Assembly: GCA_028877045.1 (NCBI GenBank) | Contig: JAGWPQ010000632.1 | Location: forward strand, 1 to 7,014 | DNA from: Bacteroidota bacterium | Lineage (GTDB): Bacteria > Bacteroidota > Bacteroidia > Chitinophagales > Chitinophagaceae | DNA: 7,014 nt | Reading direction: 5' to 3' | In this document: positions 1 through 5,654 of the stretch, in pieces | How the letters are laid out: the number at the start of each line of letters is the position of its first letter | How positions within the stretch are numbered: position 1 is the first letter of the stretch | Position numbers and translations under genes: made by a program | Notes under the pieces: generated by a model | The model's database searches: none | The model's input: the letters and a program-made list of their open reading frames with translations, nothing else | What the model was told of the DNA's origin: nothing

Positions 1-710
1 AATTCGTCAGTAAAAACCATGTTATATATTTCAATCGGCTCCGGTCGTTCAAATTTTCTAAATTTCATTTTATTCAATTGCACAAATATTTCTTGGAAAA
101 AATCTTTAATTATATTTAAAAAGTCAAACAATAATTGGGGATTAGTTATAAAAAAAAATTCTTTGTCAATCTCTGATTGAATAATTCCAAAGTCATTTAA
201 TAATTTAATAAGATTAGTTGTGATATCTTTTGATTTTATTTGAGTATTGTCATGAACAATATAGTTTCTCAATTTTTGAATTGTTGTAATTTTTAGCCAT
301 AATGTATCAGTATTTTCAAAATTAAGGTTAGCTACTTTTGTCAAAAAGATTCTGGCTTTATCGATTATGTTTTTATATGCAATTTGTTCTAATGAGAAAG
401 CAAAGTCAGTTTTCTTAATAATTGTATTACATATCTCATTTAGGGTCACTTCAAGTAATGAATATAACGATACGATTGTTGAATGGTAAAAGTATGCTGG
501 AAGTCTTATTTTATCTTGTTCGTAAATATTTTCAAGAATTTCTTTAAAATGCGGCGTCTCTGAAATATCTTCATTTAGAAGTGAATTTAATTTATGCTCT
601 CTTCCTTTAAGTTTATCTAGATTAAATTCGATATACTCTTTAAAAAAAGCTAAATCATTTTGTAATTTAATTTCTTGTTCTTTAAAGTCAATATGAAATG
701 TGGTAGTCAT
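1..710 (-). CDS. Uncharacterised protein with HEPN-like R-x4-H motif (3' end beyond window)
   Basis: An uninterrupted frame runs from ATG at 710 to the left edge, giving 236 residues with no stop, so the C-terminus lies outside. I do not recognise a named family. The protein looks all-helical and Lys/Glu/Asn/Ile-rich, with no signal peptide or membrane segment. Residues 148-153 read RNYIVH, inside LRNYIVHDN, which matches the R-(N)-x3-H signature of HEPN domains; the preceding helices (for example IVSLYSLLEVTLNEIC) fit that fold. Known HEPN proteins include toxin and abortive-infection RNases, but many are uncharacterised, so RNase activity is only an inference. The gene is separated from the cluster to its right by about 490 bp and has its own candidate promoter (735-765). 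Its AT content seems higher than that of the neighbouring genes, which would suit an accessory gene. The coding call is firm; the function is weak. Confidence 0.75.
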   Translation of the reverse strand, partial: MTTTFHIDFKEQEIKLQNDLAFFKEYIEFNLDKLKGREHKLNSLLNEDISETPHFKEILENIYEQDKIRLPAYFYHSTIVSLYSLLEVTLNEICNTIIKKTDFAFSLEQIAYKNIIDKARIFLTKVANLNFENTDTLWLKITTIQKLRNYIVHDNTQIKSKDITTNLIKLLNDFGIIQSEIDKEFFFITNPQLLFDFLNIIKDFFQEIFVQLNKMKFRKFERPEPIEIYNMVFTDE

Positions 711-734
711 TGTTAATAAGTTACTGCTAACATA

Positions 735-765
735 CTAATTTATACTATAAGATACTACTAAACAA
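735..765 (-). promoter_or_regulatory. Candidate Bacteroidota-type promoter for the HEPN-motif gene
   Basis: Reading the minus strand, TTG (763-765) is followed after 20 bases by TAAATTAG (735-742). This matches the Bacteroidota -33 TTG / -7 TAnnTTTG pattern with one mismatch. Transcription would begin near 728, about 18 bases before the ATG at 710. In such AT-rich DNA a match of this quality can arise by chance. Confidence 0.4.
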
Positions 766-849
766 AAAATGCCAATATTGAAAACTAGTATTTTAATGTT
801 GACTGCCATTGTTGCTTGCCAATGGTAACTGTTCGAAAAATTGTTGCCA

Positions 850-992
850 AGCCCGAAGGGCTGAAATGATTATAATAAGAAAAAAAAATAAAATACAAAT
901 CCCGAAGGGATGCCATAGCAAAAAATAATTCCACCCTTTCGGGTTTAGATAATTTCAATCTTATTTCTATAATCATGACATCCCTTCGGGAT
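850..992. repeat. Four CCCGAAGGG-type palindromes, two inverted pairs (REP/BIME-like)
   Basis: Four short palindromes lie in 143 bp: AGCCC-GAA-GGGCT (850-862), ATCCC-GAA-GGGAT (899-911), ACCC-TTTC-GGGT (933-944) and ATCCC-TTC-GGGAT (980-992). The first two have the loop sequence GAA on the plus strand; the last two have it on the minus strand. The flanks of the outermost copies also match in inverted orientation: CTGAAATGATTATAATAAGA after the first, and ATGTCATGATTATAGAAAT after the last when read on the minus strand. The whole is therefore a pair of related units placed head to head, like a bacterial interspersed mosaic element. I recall similar CCCGAAGGGAT...ATTATAGAA units from Bacteroidota intergenic DNA; copy number cannot be judged here. 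Confidence 0.75.
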
Positions 993-1041
993 TAAGAATA
1001 AACTTTATTGTTGTGAAAACCTGAGCTCGCTGTTGTTGCCT

Positions 1042-1062
1042 TTGTTGGTCGCTGACCAACAA
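1042..1062. repeat. Perfect 9-bp stem-loop, possible end of the upstream transcript
   Basis: TTGTTGGTC (1042-1050) and GACCAACAA (1054-1062) are exact reverse complements around a 3-base loop. It lies about 135 bases downstream of the methyltransferase stop on the transcribed strand and lacks a clear following T-tract. It may be a repeat-derived hairpin or a transcript end; it is not a classic intrinsic terminator. Confidence 0.45.
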
Positions 1063-1196
1063 CTAATCTCTGCAAAAACTCTTTTCCTCTTTTTCTCTGC
1101 GGTGAAAAAAGTTCGGAACGTTGAAGTGTGCGACGCAACAGGTGATGCCATGAAAGACCATCGCCGGTAACATAAAAAATCAATAAACCAATGCTG

Positions 1197-1829
1197 CTAA
1201 TTATAGATCGGATAATGACGGTGTTTTATTTCTTTTTGTGCAGCCAATAAAAATATGGGATACTCTTTTCCTGAATCGCGTTTCATAACATAGCAGGTAG
1301 TAAACCTGATATTGGAAAAGTTTAATGCTAAAAGTTTATTTGAAAGAACGTTGGGATCGAAGCCCCAGTGAACTTTTGTACCGGGCTCGTGAAAACTGCC
1401 GTCTTCGGTAAACAGATCGGCTATTACCAAACAGCCGCCAGGATTTAGCAACGAATAAAATTTTTGAAAAATTGCATCTGTATCATCGATGTGGTGCAAT
1501 ACCATTTGGTTATAAATAATATCAAACTTCTGATCGTAATCAGTTTTTTCAAGATCGATACAAACGGGTTTGATATGTTTTGTTTTGTAGAAATCAACTT
1601 TTTCTTCGCAAACTTTGATCATTTCATTTGAGCTGTCCATTAAAACGATCTCGGCAAATTTATCTTTTAATAAAAAACTTAGAATACCGGTGCCTGCGCC
1701 GTATTCGAGTGCTTTCATTGAATTGTTTAGCGGCACCATTTTTTCGAGTGCTTCAGCTATTGCAATGGCGCGGTCCATGTGAACCTTATCTTTATCCCAG
1801 TCGCGGGCACGTGCATCAAAATTGTTCAT
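1197..1829 (-). CDS. Class I SAM-dependent methyltransferase (UbiE/Methyltransf_11-like)
   Basis: This 210-residue protein has a complete Rossmann methyltransferase fold. Motif I, ALEYGAGTG, is at residues 40-48. The acidic residue ending strand 2 (VLMDSS, D65) should bind the ribose of S-adenosylmethionine, and D92 (CIDLEK) is placed for adenine contact. FDIIYNQMVLHHIDD (102-116) is motif IV, and LLNPGGCLVIADL (127-139) is the post-motif strand-helix. The N-terminus FDARARDWD is typical of small stand-alone members that often act on small molecules. It lacks the Cys pattern of ArsM enzymes, so it is not a duplicate of the methyltransferase at 5655-6293. The start is 50 bases after the thioredoxin stop with no terminator between, so it is probably the last gene of the cluster. 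Substrate unknown; it could act on the modified peptide, on a small cofactor, or be unrelated. Confidence 0.9.
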   Translation of the reverse strand: MNNFDARARDWDKDKVHMDRAIAIAEALEKMVPLNNSMKALEYGAGTGILSFLLKDKFAEIVLMDSSNEMIKVCEEKVDFYKTKHIKPVCIDLEKTDYDQKFDIIYNQMVLHHIDDTDAIFQKFYSLLNPGGCLVIADLFTEDGSFHEPGTKVHWGFDPNVLSNKLLALNFSNIRFTTCYVMKRDSGKEYPIFLLAAQKEIKHRHYPIYN

Positions 1830-1879
1830 TTCATTAAATTTAATTTCAGATAAAATTAAAATACAGAGAGCAGCAATTT

Positions 1880-2299
1880 TTATTTTTGTTCATTCATTTT
1901 AGTTAATAAAAAGTCTCTTGTTTTTACACCTACAAAACGTTTTACTTCTTTACCGTTCTTAAAAAGGATCATTGTTGGAATACTCATCACATTAAATTGC
2001 TGCGCTAATCCTTTATACATTTCAATATTTACTTTACCCACTTTCATATTGGCAGGAAGTGTTTCTGCCACTTCGTTTAACACAGGTGCCATCATGCGGC
2101 AAGGCATACACCATTCGGCCCAGAAGTCGATCAAAACAATTTTGTTTTTTATTTCGGTATTAAAATTTTGATTGGTTAGTGTAAGTATTTTTGCGTTATC
2201 AGAAACAACAGGAAGTTTCTTCATTCTCCATCGTGAGTAGAAACTCAGCAATACGAATGCTACAATAATGCTTCCTATAATTGTTAAAGCTGTTTGCAT
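1880..2299 (-). CDS. Membrane-anchored thioredoxin (CMPC active site)
   Basis: This 139-residue protein has one hydrophobic segment at about residues 4-20, then the basic stretch RWRMKK (23-28), then a complete thioredoxin domain (about 37-137). The active site is WCMPC (C64, C67) instead of the usual WCGPC; the cis-proline is P108 (SIPT) and VLIDFWAEWC is the canonical strand. No charge precedes the hydrophobic segment and the positive residues follow it, so by the positive-inside rule the redox domain faces the cytoplasm, unlike exported ResA/TlpA-type proteins. The ATG follows the DUF1847-type stop after only 2 bases, so the two are co-transcribed and probably translationally coupled. It likely reduces disulfides on a membrane-near partner, with electrons plausibly from the reductase fusion two genes upstream. 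The family is certain; the partner is unknown. Confidence 0.93.
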   Translation of the reverse strand: MQTALTIIGSIIVAFVLLSFYSRWRMKKLPVVSDNAKILTLTNQNFNTEIKNKIVLIDFWAEWCMPCRMMAPVLNEVAETLPANMKVGKVNIEMYKGLAQQFNVMSIPTMILFKNGKEVKRFVGVKTRDFLLTKMNEQK

Positions 2300-2301
2300 A
2301 A

Positions 2302-2769
2302 TTATATGTCTTGAAATTCTTTGAAGGTATTATGTTTATGTTGCCTGTCTTTTACAATTAAAGTTGTTGTTAATGCATTTGATTTGCTGTTGAAAACAAT
2401 ATCGTGCCCCATGCATAAACCAAACGAAATATTAAGTTCGGTATTATTTTTCGATAATACATCGGCCTGTTCTGCGGGGTTGCACGAAATGCCGTGATAT
2501 TTTTCATCATCAAATAATTCTGCACTTTTTATTTTAGATATTTTACAATCGGCTGCCACAACTTCAAACTTTTGTTCGAGGCGTTCCTTTAATTGCATTG
2601 CTTCTTTCTGCATGCTTACACAATACGCTATCCCAATCTTTTTTATTCCTGATTTTTCGGCAAAGTTTATTAGTTCATTTACACGGTTGTTACCCATTAA
2701 CCGGGCATGATCGGCGGTACGCATTATTGCCAGATCTTTATCGGAGTATAATTTTTTTACGTGTTCCAT
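2302..2769 (-). CDS. DUF1847-type cysteine-rich putative metal-binding protein
   Basis: This 155-residue soluble protein has no signal peptide or membrane segment. Its layout matches DUF1847 as I know it: an N-terminal helical part (residues 8-40), then single cysteines in conserved-looking contexts: GIAYC (C50), ADCK (C75), GISCNPAEQADVL (C96) and GLCMGHD (C119), with H122 close to the last. Four spaced Cys and nearby His suggest metal binding or thiol redox chemistry, but no reaction has been established that I know of. Members I recall carry an additional N-terminal Cys cluster; here the first Cys is residue 50, so this may be a short form. It starts 4 bases after the reductase-fusion stop and ends 2 bases before the thioredoxin start, placing it in the middle of a thiol-redox gene set. 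Family assignment is from memory of the motif pattern, without a profile search. Confidence 0.8.
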   Translation of the reverse strand: MEHVKKLYSDKDLAIMRTADHARLMGNNRVNELINFAEKSGIKKIGIAYCVSMQKEAMQLKERLEQKFEVVAADCKISKIKSAELFDDEKYHGISCNPAEQADVLSKNNTELNISFGLCMGHDIVFNSKSNALTTTLIVKDRQHKHNTFKEFQDI

Positions 2770-2773
2770 AAAA

Positions 2774-4045
2774 TCAAATTAATTCTTTAGAAATAGTTAT
2801 GGCGGCAATGGTACCATCGGCAACTGCCGTTGTGATCTGCCGGTATTTTTTGCTGATGATATCGCCCACGGCAAACACATCGGGGATACTTGTTTTCCTG
2901 TCTTCATCGGTAATAATGTAGCTCCATTTATCTAATGCGGGAATTGTATTGCCCAACACAGAAATATTTGATTTGAAGCCGATGAAAACAAATACACCAT
3001 CAGAGATTAATTCGAAGGGTTCTTTTGTTTTTAAGTTTTCGATATGTGCGATCATTTTATCGCCGCGTTTTTCAAATGCACGTGGTTCGTGTTCATACAA
3101 CACTTCGATCTTTGCATTTGCTTTCAGTTGTTCTATTGCAGTTTGATTGGCGGTGAGTTTATCGAACTGATGAACCATAGTAACTTTTTTTGCAAACTTG
3201 GTAATGAACAAAGCTTCTTCAACTGCCGAATTTCCTCCGCCTATTACAGTTACATCTTTATCAACAAAATATTTTGCATCGCATGTGGCACAATACGAAA
3301 TACCTTTCCCTTTAAATTCTTTTTCTCCGGGCGCATTCATTGTATTTGGTGTTGTTCCGGTTGCAATAATTATTTTTTTTGCTTTGATGGTTTCTGATTT
3401 ATCGATAACAATTTCTTTTTTCAACAGGTCGACCGAGGTAATATCTACAGCAACTTTATAATCGATACCGGTATGTTTTGCCTGTTCGCTCATATAATGC
3501 GCTAGCATGTAGCCGTTCTGCGGTTTTTCAAATCCCGGATAATTTGATACCTGATGTGTGATTCCCATATATCCGCCGGGTAATGCAGGATCTATTAATA
3601 CAGTTTTAAGTTTTGCTTGCCCCAAATAAATACCGGCTGTTAATCCGGCCGGGCCACCACCTAAAATGGCAACATCATATTCTGAGAATGTTGGTTTTTG
3701 TTTGATTTTAATTTCGCTCACTTCTTCACTGCTCAACATCGAATCCAGACGATCGATAATTTCTGATTTTTTTATTCCGCCACTGATGGTATCGAGTATT
3801 TGTTTGCCATTATCAAAAAATAATAATGTTGGCGATGAACTTACTTTTAAAGAACTTGCCAGTTCACGATTTTCCTGTCGAAATATTTTTATAAAATTTA
3901 TTTTATGACCATAGAGGTCTGCCAGTGATTCGAATTTTGGAGCCAATGCTTCGCACGGAGGACATTCGGTTGAATAAAAATCGAGGATTACTTTTCCGGA
4001 ATGCAAGACTTCTTTTTCGAAGTCGGATGATGTTATTTCTTTCAC
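2774..4045 (-). CDS. trxB: Thioredoxin-thioredoxin reductase fusion (Trx domain N-terminal)
   Basis: This 423-residue protein has two parts. Residues 1-105 are a thioredoxin domain with active site CPPC (C28, C31) and cis-Pro P72 (SSPT). Residues 121-423 are a low-molecular-weight thioredoxin reductase: FAD motif GGGPAG (129-134), redox pair CATC (C252, C255), nucleotide motif GGGNSAVEEA (269-278), and C-terminal FAD motif FAVGDI (391-396) with YRQITTA (401-407). The well-known TrxR-Trx fusion of Mycobacterium leprae has thioredoxin at the C-terminus; here it is at the N-terminus. The NADPH phosphate-binding motif HRRxxxR is replaced by HQFDKLT (292-298), so NADPH use is doubtful; NADH or another donor is possible. 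The start is GTG at 4045, the only ATG/GTG/TTG between the preceding in-frame stop and the active-site region that gives a full domain. It starts 27 bases after the radical SAM stop and probably recycles disulfides for the cluster. Confidence 0.93.
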   Translation of the reverse strand: MKEITSSDFEKEVLHSGKVILDFYSTECPPCEALAPKFESLADLYGHKINFIKIFRQENRELASSLKVSSSPTLLFFDNGKQILDTISGGIKKSEIIDRLDSMLSSEEVSEIKIKQKPTFSEYDVAILGGGPAGLTAGIYLGQAKLKTVLIDPALPGGYMGITHQVSNYPGFEKPQNGYMLAHYMSEQAKHTGIDYKVAVDITSVDLLKKEIVIDKSETIKAKKIIIATGTTPNTMNAPGEKEFKGKGISYCATCDAKYFVDKDVTVIGGGNSAVEEALFITKFAKKVTMVHQFDKLTANQTAIEQLKANAKIEVLYEHEPRAFEKRGDKMIAHIENLKTKEPFELISDGVFVFIGFKSNISVLGNTIPALDKWSYIITDEDRKTSIPDVFAVGDIISKKYRQITTAVADGTIAAITISKELI

Positions 4046-4072
4046 GATTGAAATGTTTTTATAACTAATTAA

Positions 4073-5380
4073 TTAAACGAGTTCGGGAAAATAGTATGCA
4101 GAACCCAGCGACAATAATTCCTGAACGGGCCTGCAGTCGGGTGAGTTTACATAACCATTTTTATTTTTTGCCACAGAGGCACAACCGCCGCCACAGGCCA
4201 ATGCAACAGAACATGTGCTGCATTTAGCGATGGTAGTAATGTCTCTGTTCTGCCACTCTTCGATCACTTCATTATTTTTTGTTACAAAAGGATAATAAGT
4301 GCCTAATTCTTCCCCTTTTTTTCCAACAGTTGCAGTGCAGGAATAAATGGTTCCGGTATAATCAAAGGCCCATTCTGTTTTGCATGCAGGACAAGAATCA
4401 AAAAGTGGCTGAGGCAGTTCGCCATTTTCGGAAATATATTTTGCAATCGAAAATGCAGGCTTATAAAATTCGGCAATATATGGATGCGCTTTTAAAAGTT
4501 GGTACATATGAGCATATAAAGTGGCTCTGTCAAAAAGTCTTTCGGGTGTGTTGTTGCAATAATGTAATTCGTAATTACGGCCAATTTGTGTTTTGAAAAA
4601 AGGAGAGGATGTCCAACCTTTATCGATAGCAAAACGGGCAATACCTGATAAGTTTTCGATATTATCTTTATCAACAACCATTCTGAGATTTATATTAATA
4701 TCAGCGGCCAAGCATGCATCAATCCCTGAAACAATTTTATCGAAAGTGGGCTGTTTGCCTTTTAAATAACGACGGGTATCATGAATTTCCTTAGTGCCAT
4801 CAAGTGTTACCTGGATCTCACGAATGTTGGCTGTTTTCAATAGTTCCAGATAATCCGTTAATGTATATCCATTGGTAACAAATGCAACATCTAAATTCAC
4901 TTCGGATGCTTTTTTTAAAAAATAACTGATAAGTTTATATTGATTTTCGCCCGGCAATAATGGTTCTCCGCCAAATACAGTGATGTATTTTTTCCGCCCG
5001 GCAAATTCTTTTTTTATATAACCAAAAAACGCATCGATGATATCGGTATTTAATTTTTGTTTTACAGGCTCATAACCTTCCTGATAACAATAGGAGCAGG
5101 CAAAATTGCATGAATAATTGGGAACAAAGAAAAGTTGTGTTTCATCCAACTCACGTTTTTCAATAAAATCAATGTATGCTAACTTAAAATCTTTTTTTTC
5201 TTTTTCACTGCTTGTGAGATAACCTTTTTCTTCAAACTCGCCGGTTGTGTCTATTGCATATTCCATCAATGCTTTTTCTTTCGAAGAAATAAAATCTGCA
5301 TTTCCCGATAGGGTATTGGCAATAAAAAAATTTTCAGAATCTTTTACAGGTACGATAATGTTGTGCTTGGATAATTGCAT
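4073..5380 (-). CDS. Radical SAM/SPASM protein, peptide-maturase type
   Basis: This 435-residue protein carries the radical SAM cluster motif CNFACSYC (C91, C95, C98; CX3CX2C), the SAM-binding GGEP (137-140) and VTLDG (191-195). The C-terminal SPASM domain matches the family pattern: C333-x9-G-x4-C348, then C387-x2-C390-x5-C396-x3-C400-x15-C416, enough to ligate two auxiliary [4Fe-4S] clusters; C330 is an extra. The first 80 residues (for example NIIVPVKDSENFFIANTLSG) look like the N-terminal substrate-handling region common to SPASM maturases, though I cannot confirm a RiPP recognition fold. SPASM enzymes of this size form thioether or C-C bonds in small peptides, or oxidise sulfatase Cys/Ser. 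No sulfatase is present, but a Cys-bearing 36-residue peptide gene lies 118 bp upstream, making it the likely substrate. The ATG at 5380 begins the recognisable domain; upstream lies the 5441-5490 hairpin. Confidence 0.93.
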   Translation of the reverse strand: MQLSKHNIIVPVKDSENFFIANTLSGNADFISSKEKALMEYAIDTTGEFEEKGYLTSSEKEKKDFKLAYIDFIEKRELDETQLFFVPNYSCNFACSYCYQEGYEPVKQKLNTDIIDAFFGYIKKEFAGRKKYITVFGGEPLLPGENQYKLISYFLKKASEVNLDVAFVTNGYTLTDYLELLKTANIREIQVTLDGTKEIHDTRRYLKGKQPTFDKIVSGIDACLAADININLRMVVDKDNIENLSGIARFAIDKGWTSSPFFKTQIGRNYELHYCNNTPERLFDRATLYAHMYQLLKAHPYIAEFYKPAFSIAKYISENGELPQPLFDSCPACKTEWAFDYTGTIYSCTATVGKKGEELGTYYPFVTKNNEVIEEWQNRDITTIAKCSTCSVALACGGGCASVAKNKNGYVNSPDCRPVQELLSLGSAYYFPELV

Positions 5381-5440
5381 AAAAATGTATTAACTTTTAG
5401 AAGAAACTAACTACAATACAATCTTTGAAATGAAGGAAAG

Positions 5441-5490
5441 AAAATACCACTTGCATTTTCTTTTTTGGGAAGAAAATAAAGTGGTATTTT
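5441..5490 (-). terminator. Strong hairpin just after the peptide gene: attenuator or processing stem
   Basis: AAAATACCACTT (5441-5452) and AAGTGGTATTTT (5479-5490) are exact 12-bp reverse complements. Inside, after a small asymmetric bulge, ATTTTCTT (5455-5462) pairs exactly with AAGAAAAT (5470-5477) around a 7-base loop. On the transcribed strand the stem begins 8 bases after the peptide stop and its 3' arm runs into TTTTCTTTCCTT. It is either a leaky intrinsic terminator or an mRNA-stabilising stem; in both cases the peptide transcript would exceed the maturase transcript. The stem is AT-rich, so termination may be partial. Confidence 0.75.
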
Positions 5491-5498
5491 TTCATCGT

Positions 5499-5609
5499 TT
5501 AGTCATGACAACCAGCGGTGATGTTTGAAACCTTTGCACAACATTGTGCCTGTTTTTTTGCGTTGGTACTCTTATTGCTTTTAGTACCTTTTTTTACTAC
5601 ACTAATCAT
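5499..5609 (-). CDS. Small Cys-containing peptide, candidate RiPP precursor
   Basis: ATG at 5609 to TAA at 5499-5501 encodes 36 residues. The first half is basic and polar (K6, K7, K10, K13, K18, K19; begins MISVVKKGTK). The C-terminal part reads QAQCCAKVSNITAGCHD (20-36), with Cys at 23, 24 and 34. There is no signal peptide or Gly-Gly site. An in-frame stop lies five codons upstream of the ATG (5625-5627) and no other Met occurs, so the start is well bounded. The gene lies 45 bases after the ArsM-like gene and just before a strong hairpin and the SPASM maturase gene, the classic position of a RiPP precursor. Proposed role: substrate of the maturase, with the basic part as leader and the Cys/Asn/Thr segment as core for thioether or similar crosslinks. 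I do not recognise it as a member of a named precursor family. Because it is so short, the call rests on context and Cys placement. Confidence 0.72.
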   Translation of the reverse strand: MISVVKKGTKSNKSTNAKKQAQCCAKVSNITAGCHD

Positions 5610-5654
5610 GGATAACTGTTTAAATTATAAAACAAAAATTGTTTGATGACGATG

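Larger units (their letters stand above)
711..1196. other. Non-coding gap rich in small palindromes
   Basis: No convincing gene lies between the end of the methyltransferase gene and the HEPN-motif gene. Besides the CCCGAAGGG set, the gap holds CCATTG/CAATGG (806-811 and 820-825), the 9-bp stem TTGTTGGTC-GCT-GACCAACAA (1042-1062), TGCG-A-CGCA (1129-1137) and GGTGATG/CATCGCC (1141-1147 and 1159-1165, one wobble pair). The segment 1068-1107, ending CTCTGCGGTGAA, resembles a degenerate copy of a CTCTGCGTCTCTGCGGTGAA repeat that I recall from many environmental genomes. Short open frames here are composed of these repeats and are not proposed as genes. Confidence 0.6.

Noticed and set aside
720..735. 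GTTA-CTGC-TAAC inverted repeat as an integron attC or dif-like site
   Set aside because: The arms are only 4 bp, the second arm does not match the attC core consensus, and no integrase or cassette structure is present.
785..1183. Two 63-codon minus-strand frames at 785-976 and 992-1183
   Set aside because: Both consist of the CCCGAAGGG palindromes and other repeat segments, have no recognisable domain and have compositions unlike the neighbouring proteins.
2949..3908. Several plus-strand open frames of 65-117 codons across the reductase gene
   Set aside because: They are antisense to a protein with unmistakable Trx and TrxR motifs and encode no recognisable domain.
4073..5380. Sulfatase-maturing enzyme (anSME) or arsenosugar ArsS as the identity of the radical SAM protein
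   Set aside because: No sulfatase gene is nearby, and the SPASM Cys pattern with a neighbouring Cys peptide favours a peptide maturase. ArsS-type proteins as I know them have a different C-terminal domain.
5397..5495. A 32-codon minus-strand ATG frame directly after the peptide gene, starting MKKYHFIFF
   Set aside because: It is simply the translation of the 5441-5490 hairpin and its T-rich tail; hydrophobic low-complexity residues follow from the AT-rich stem.
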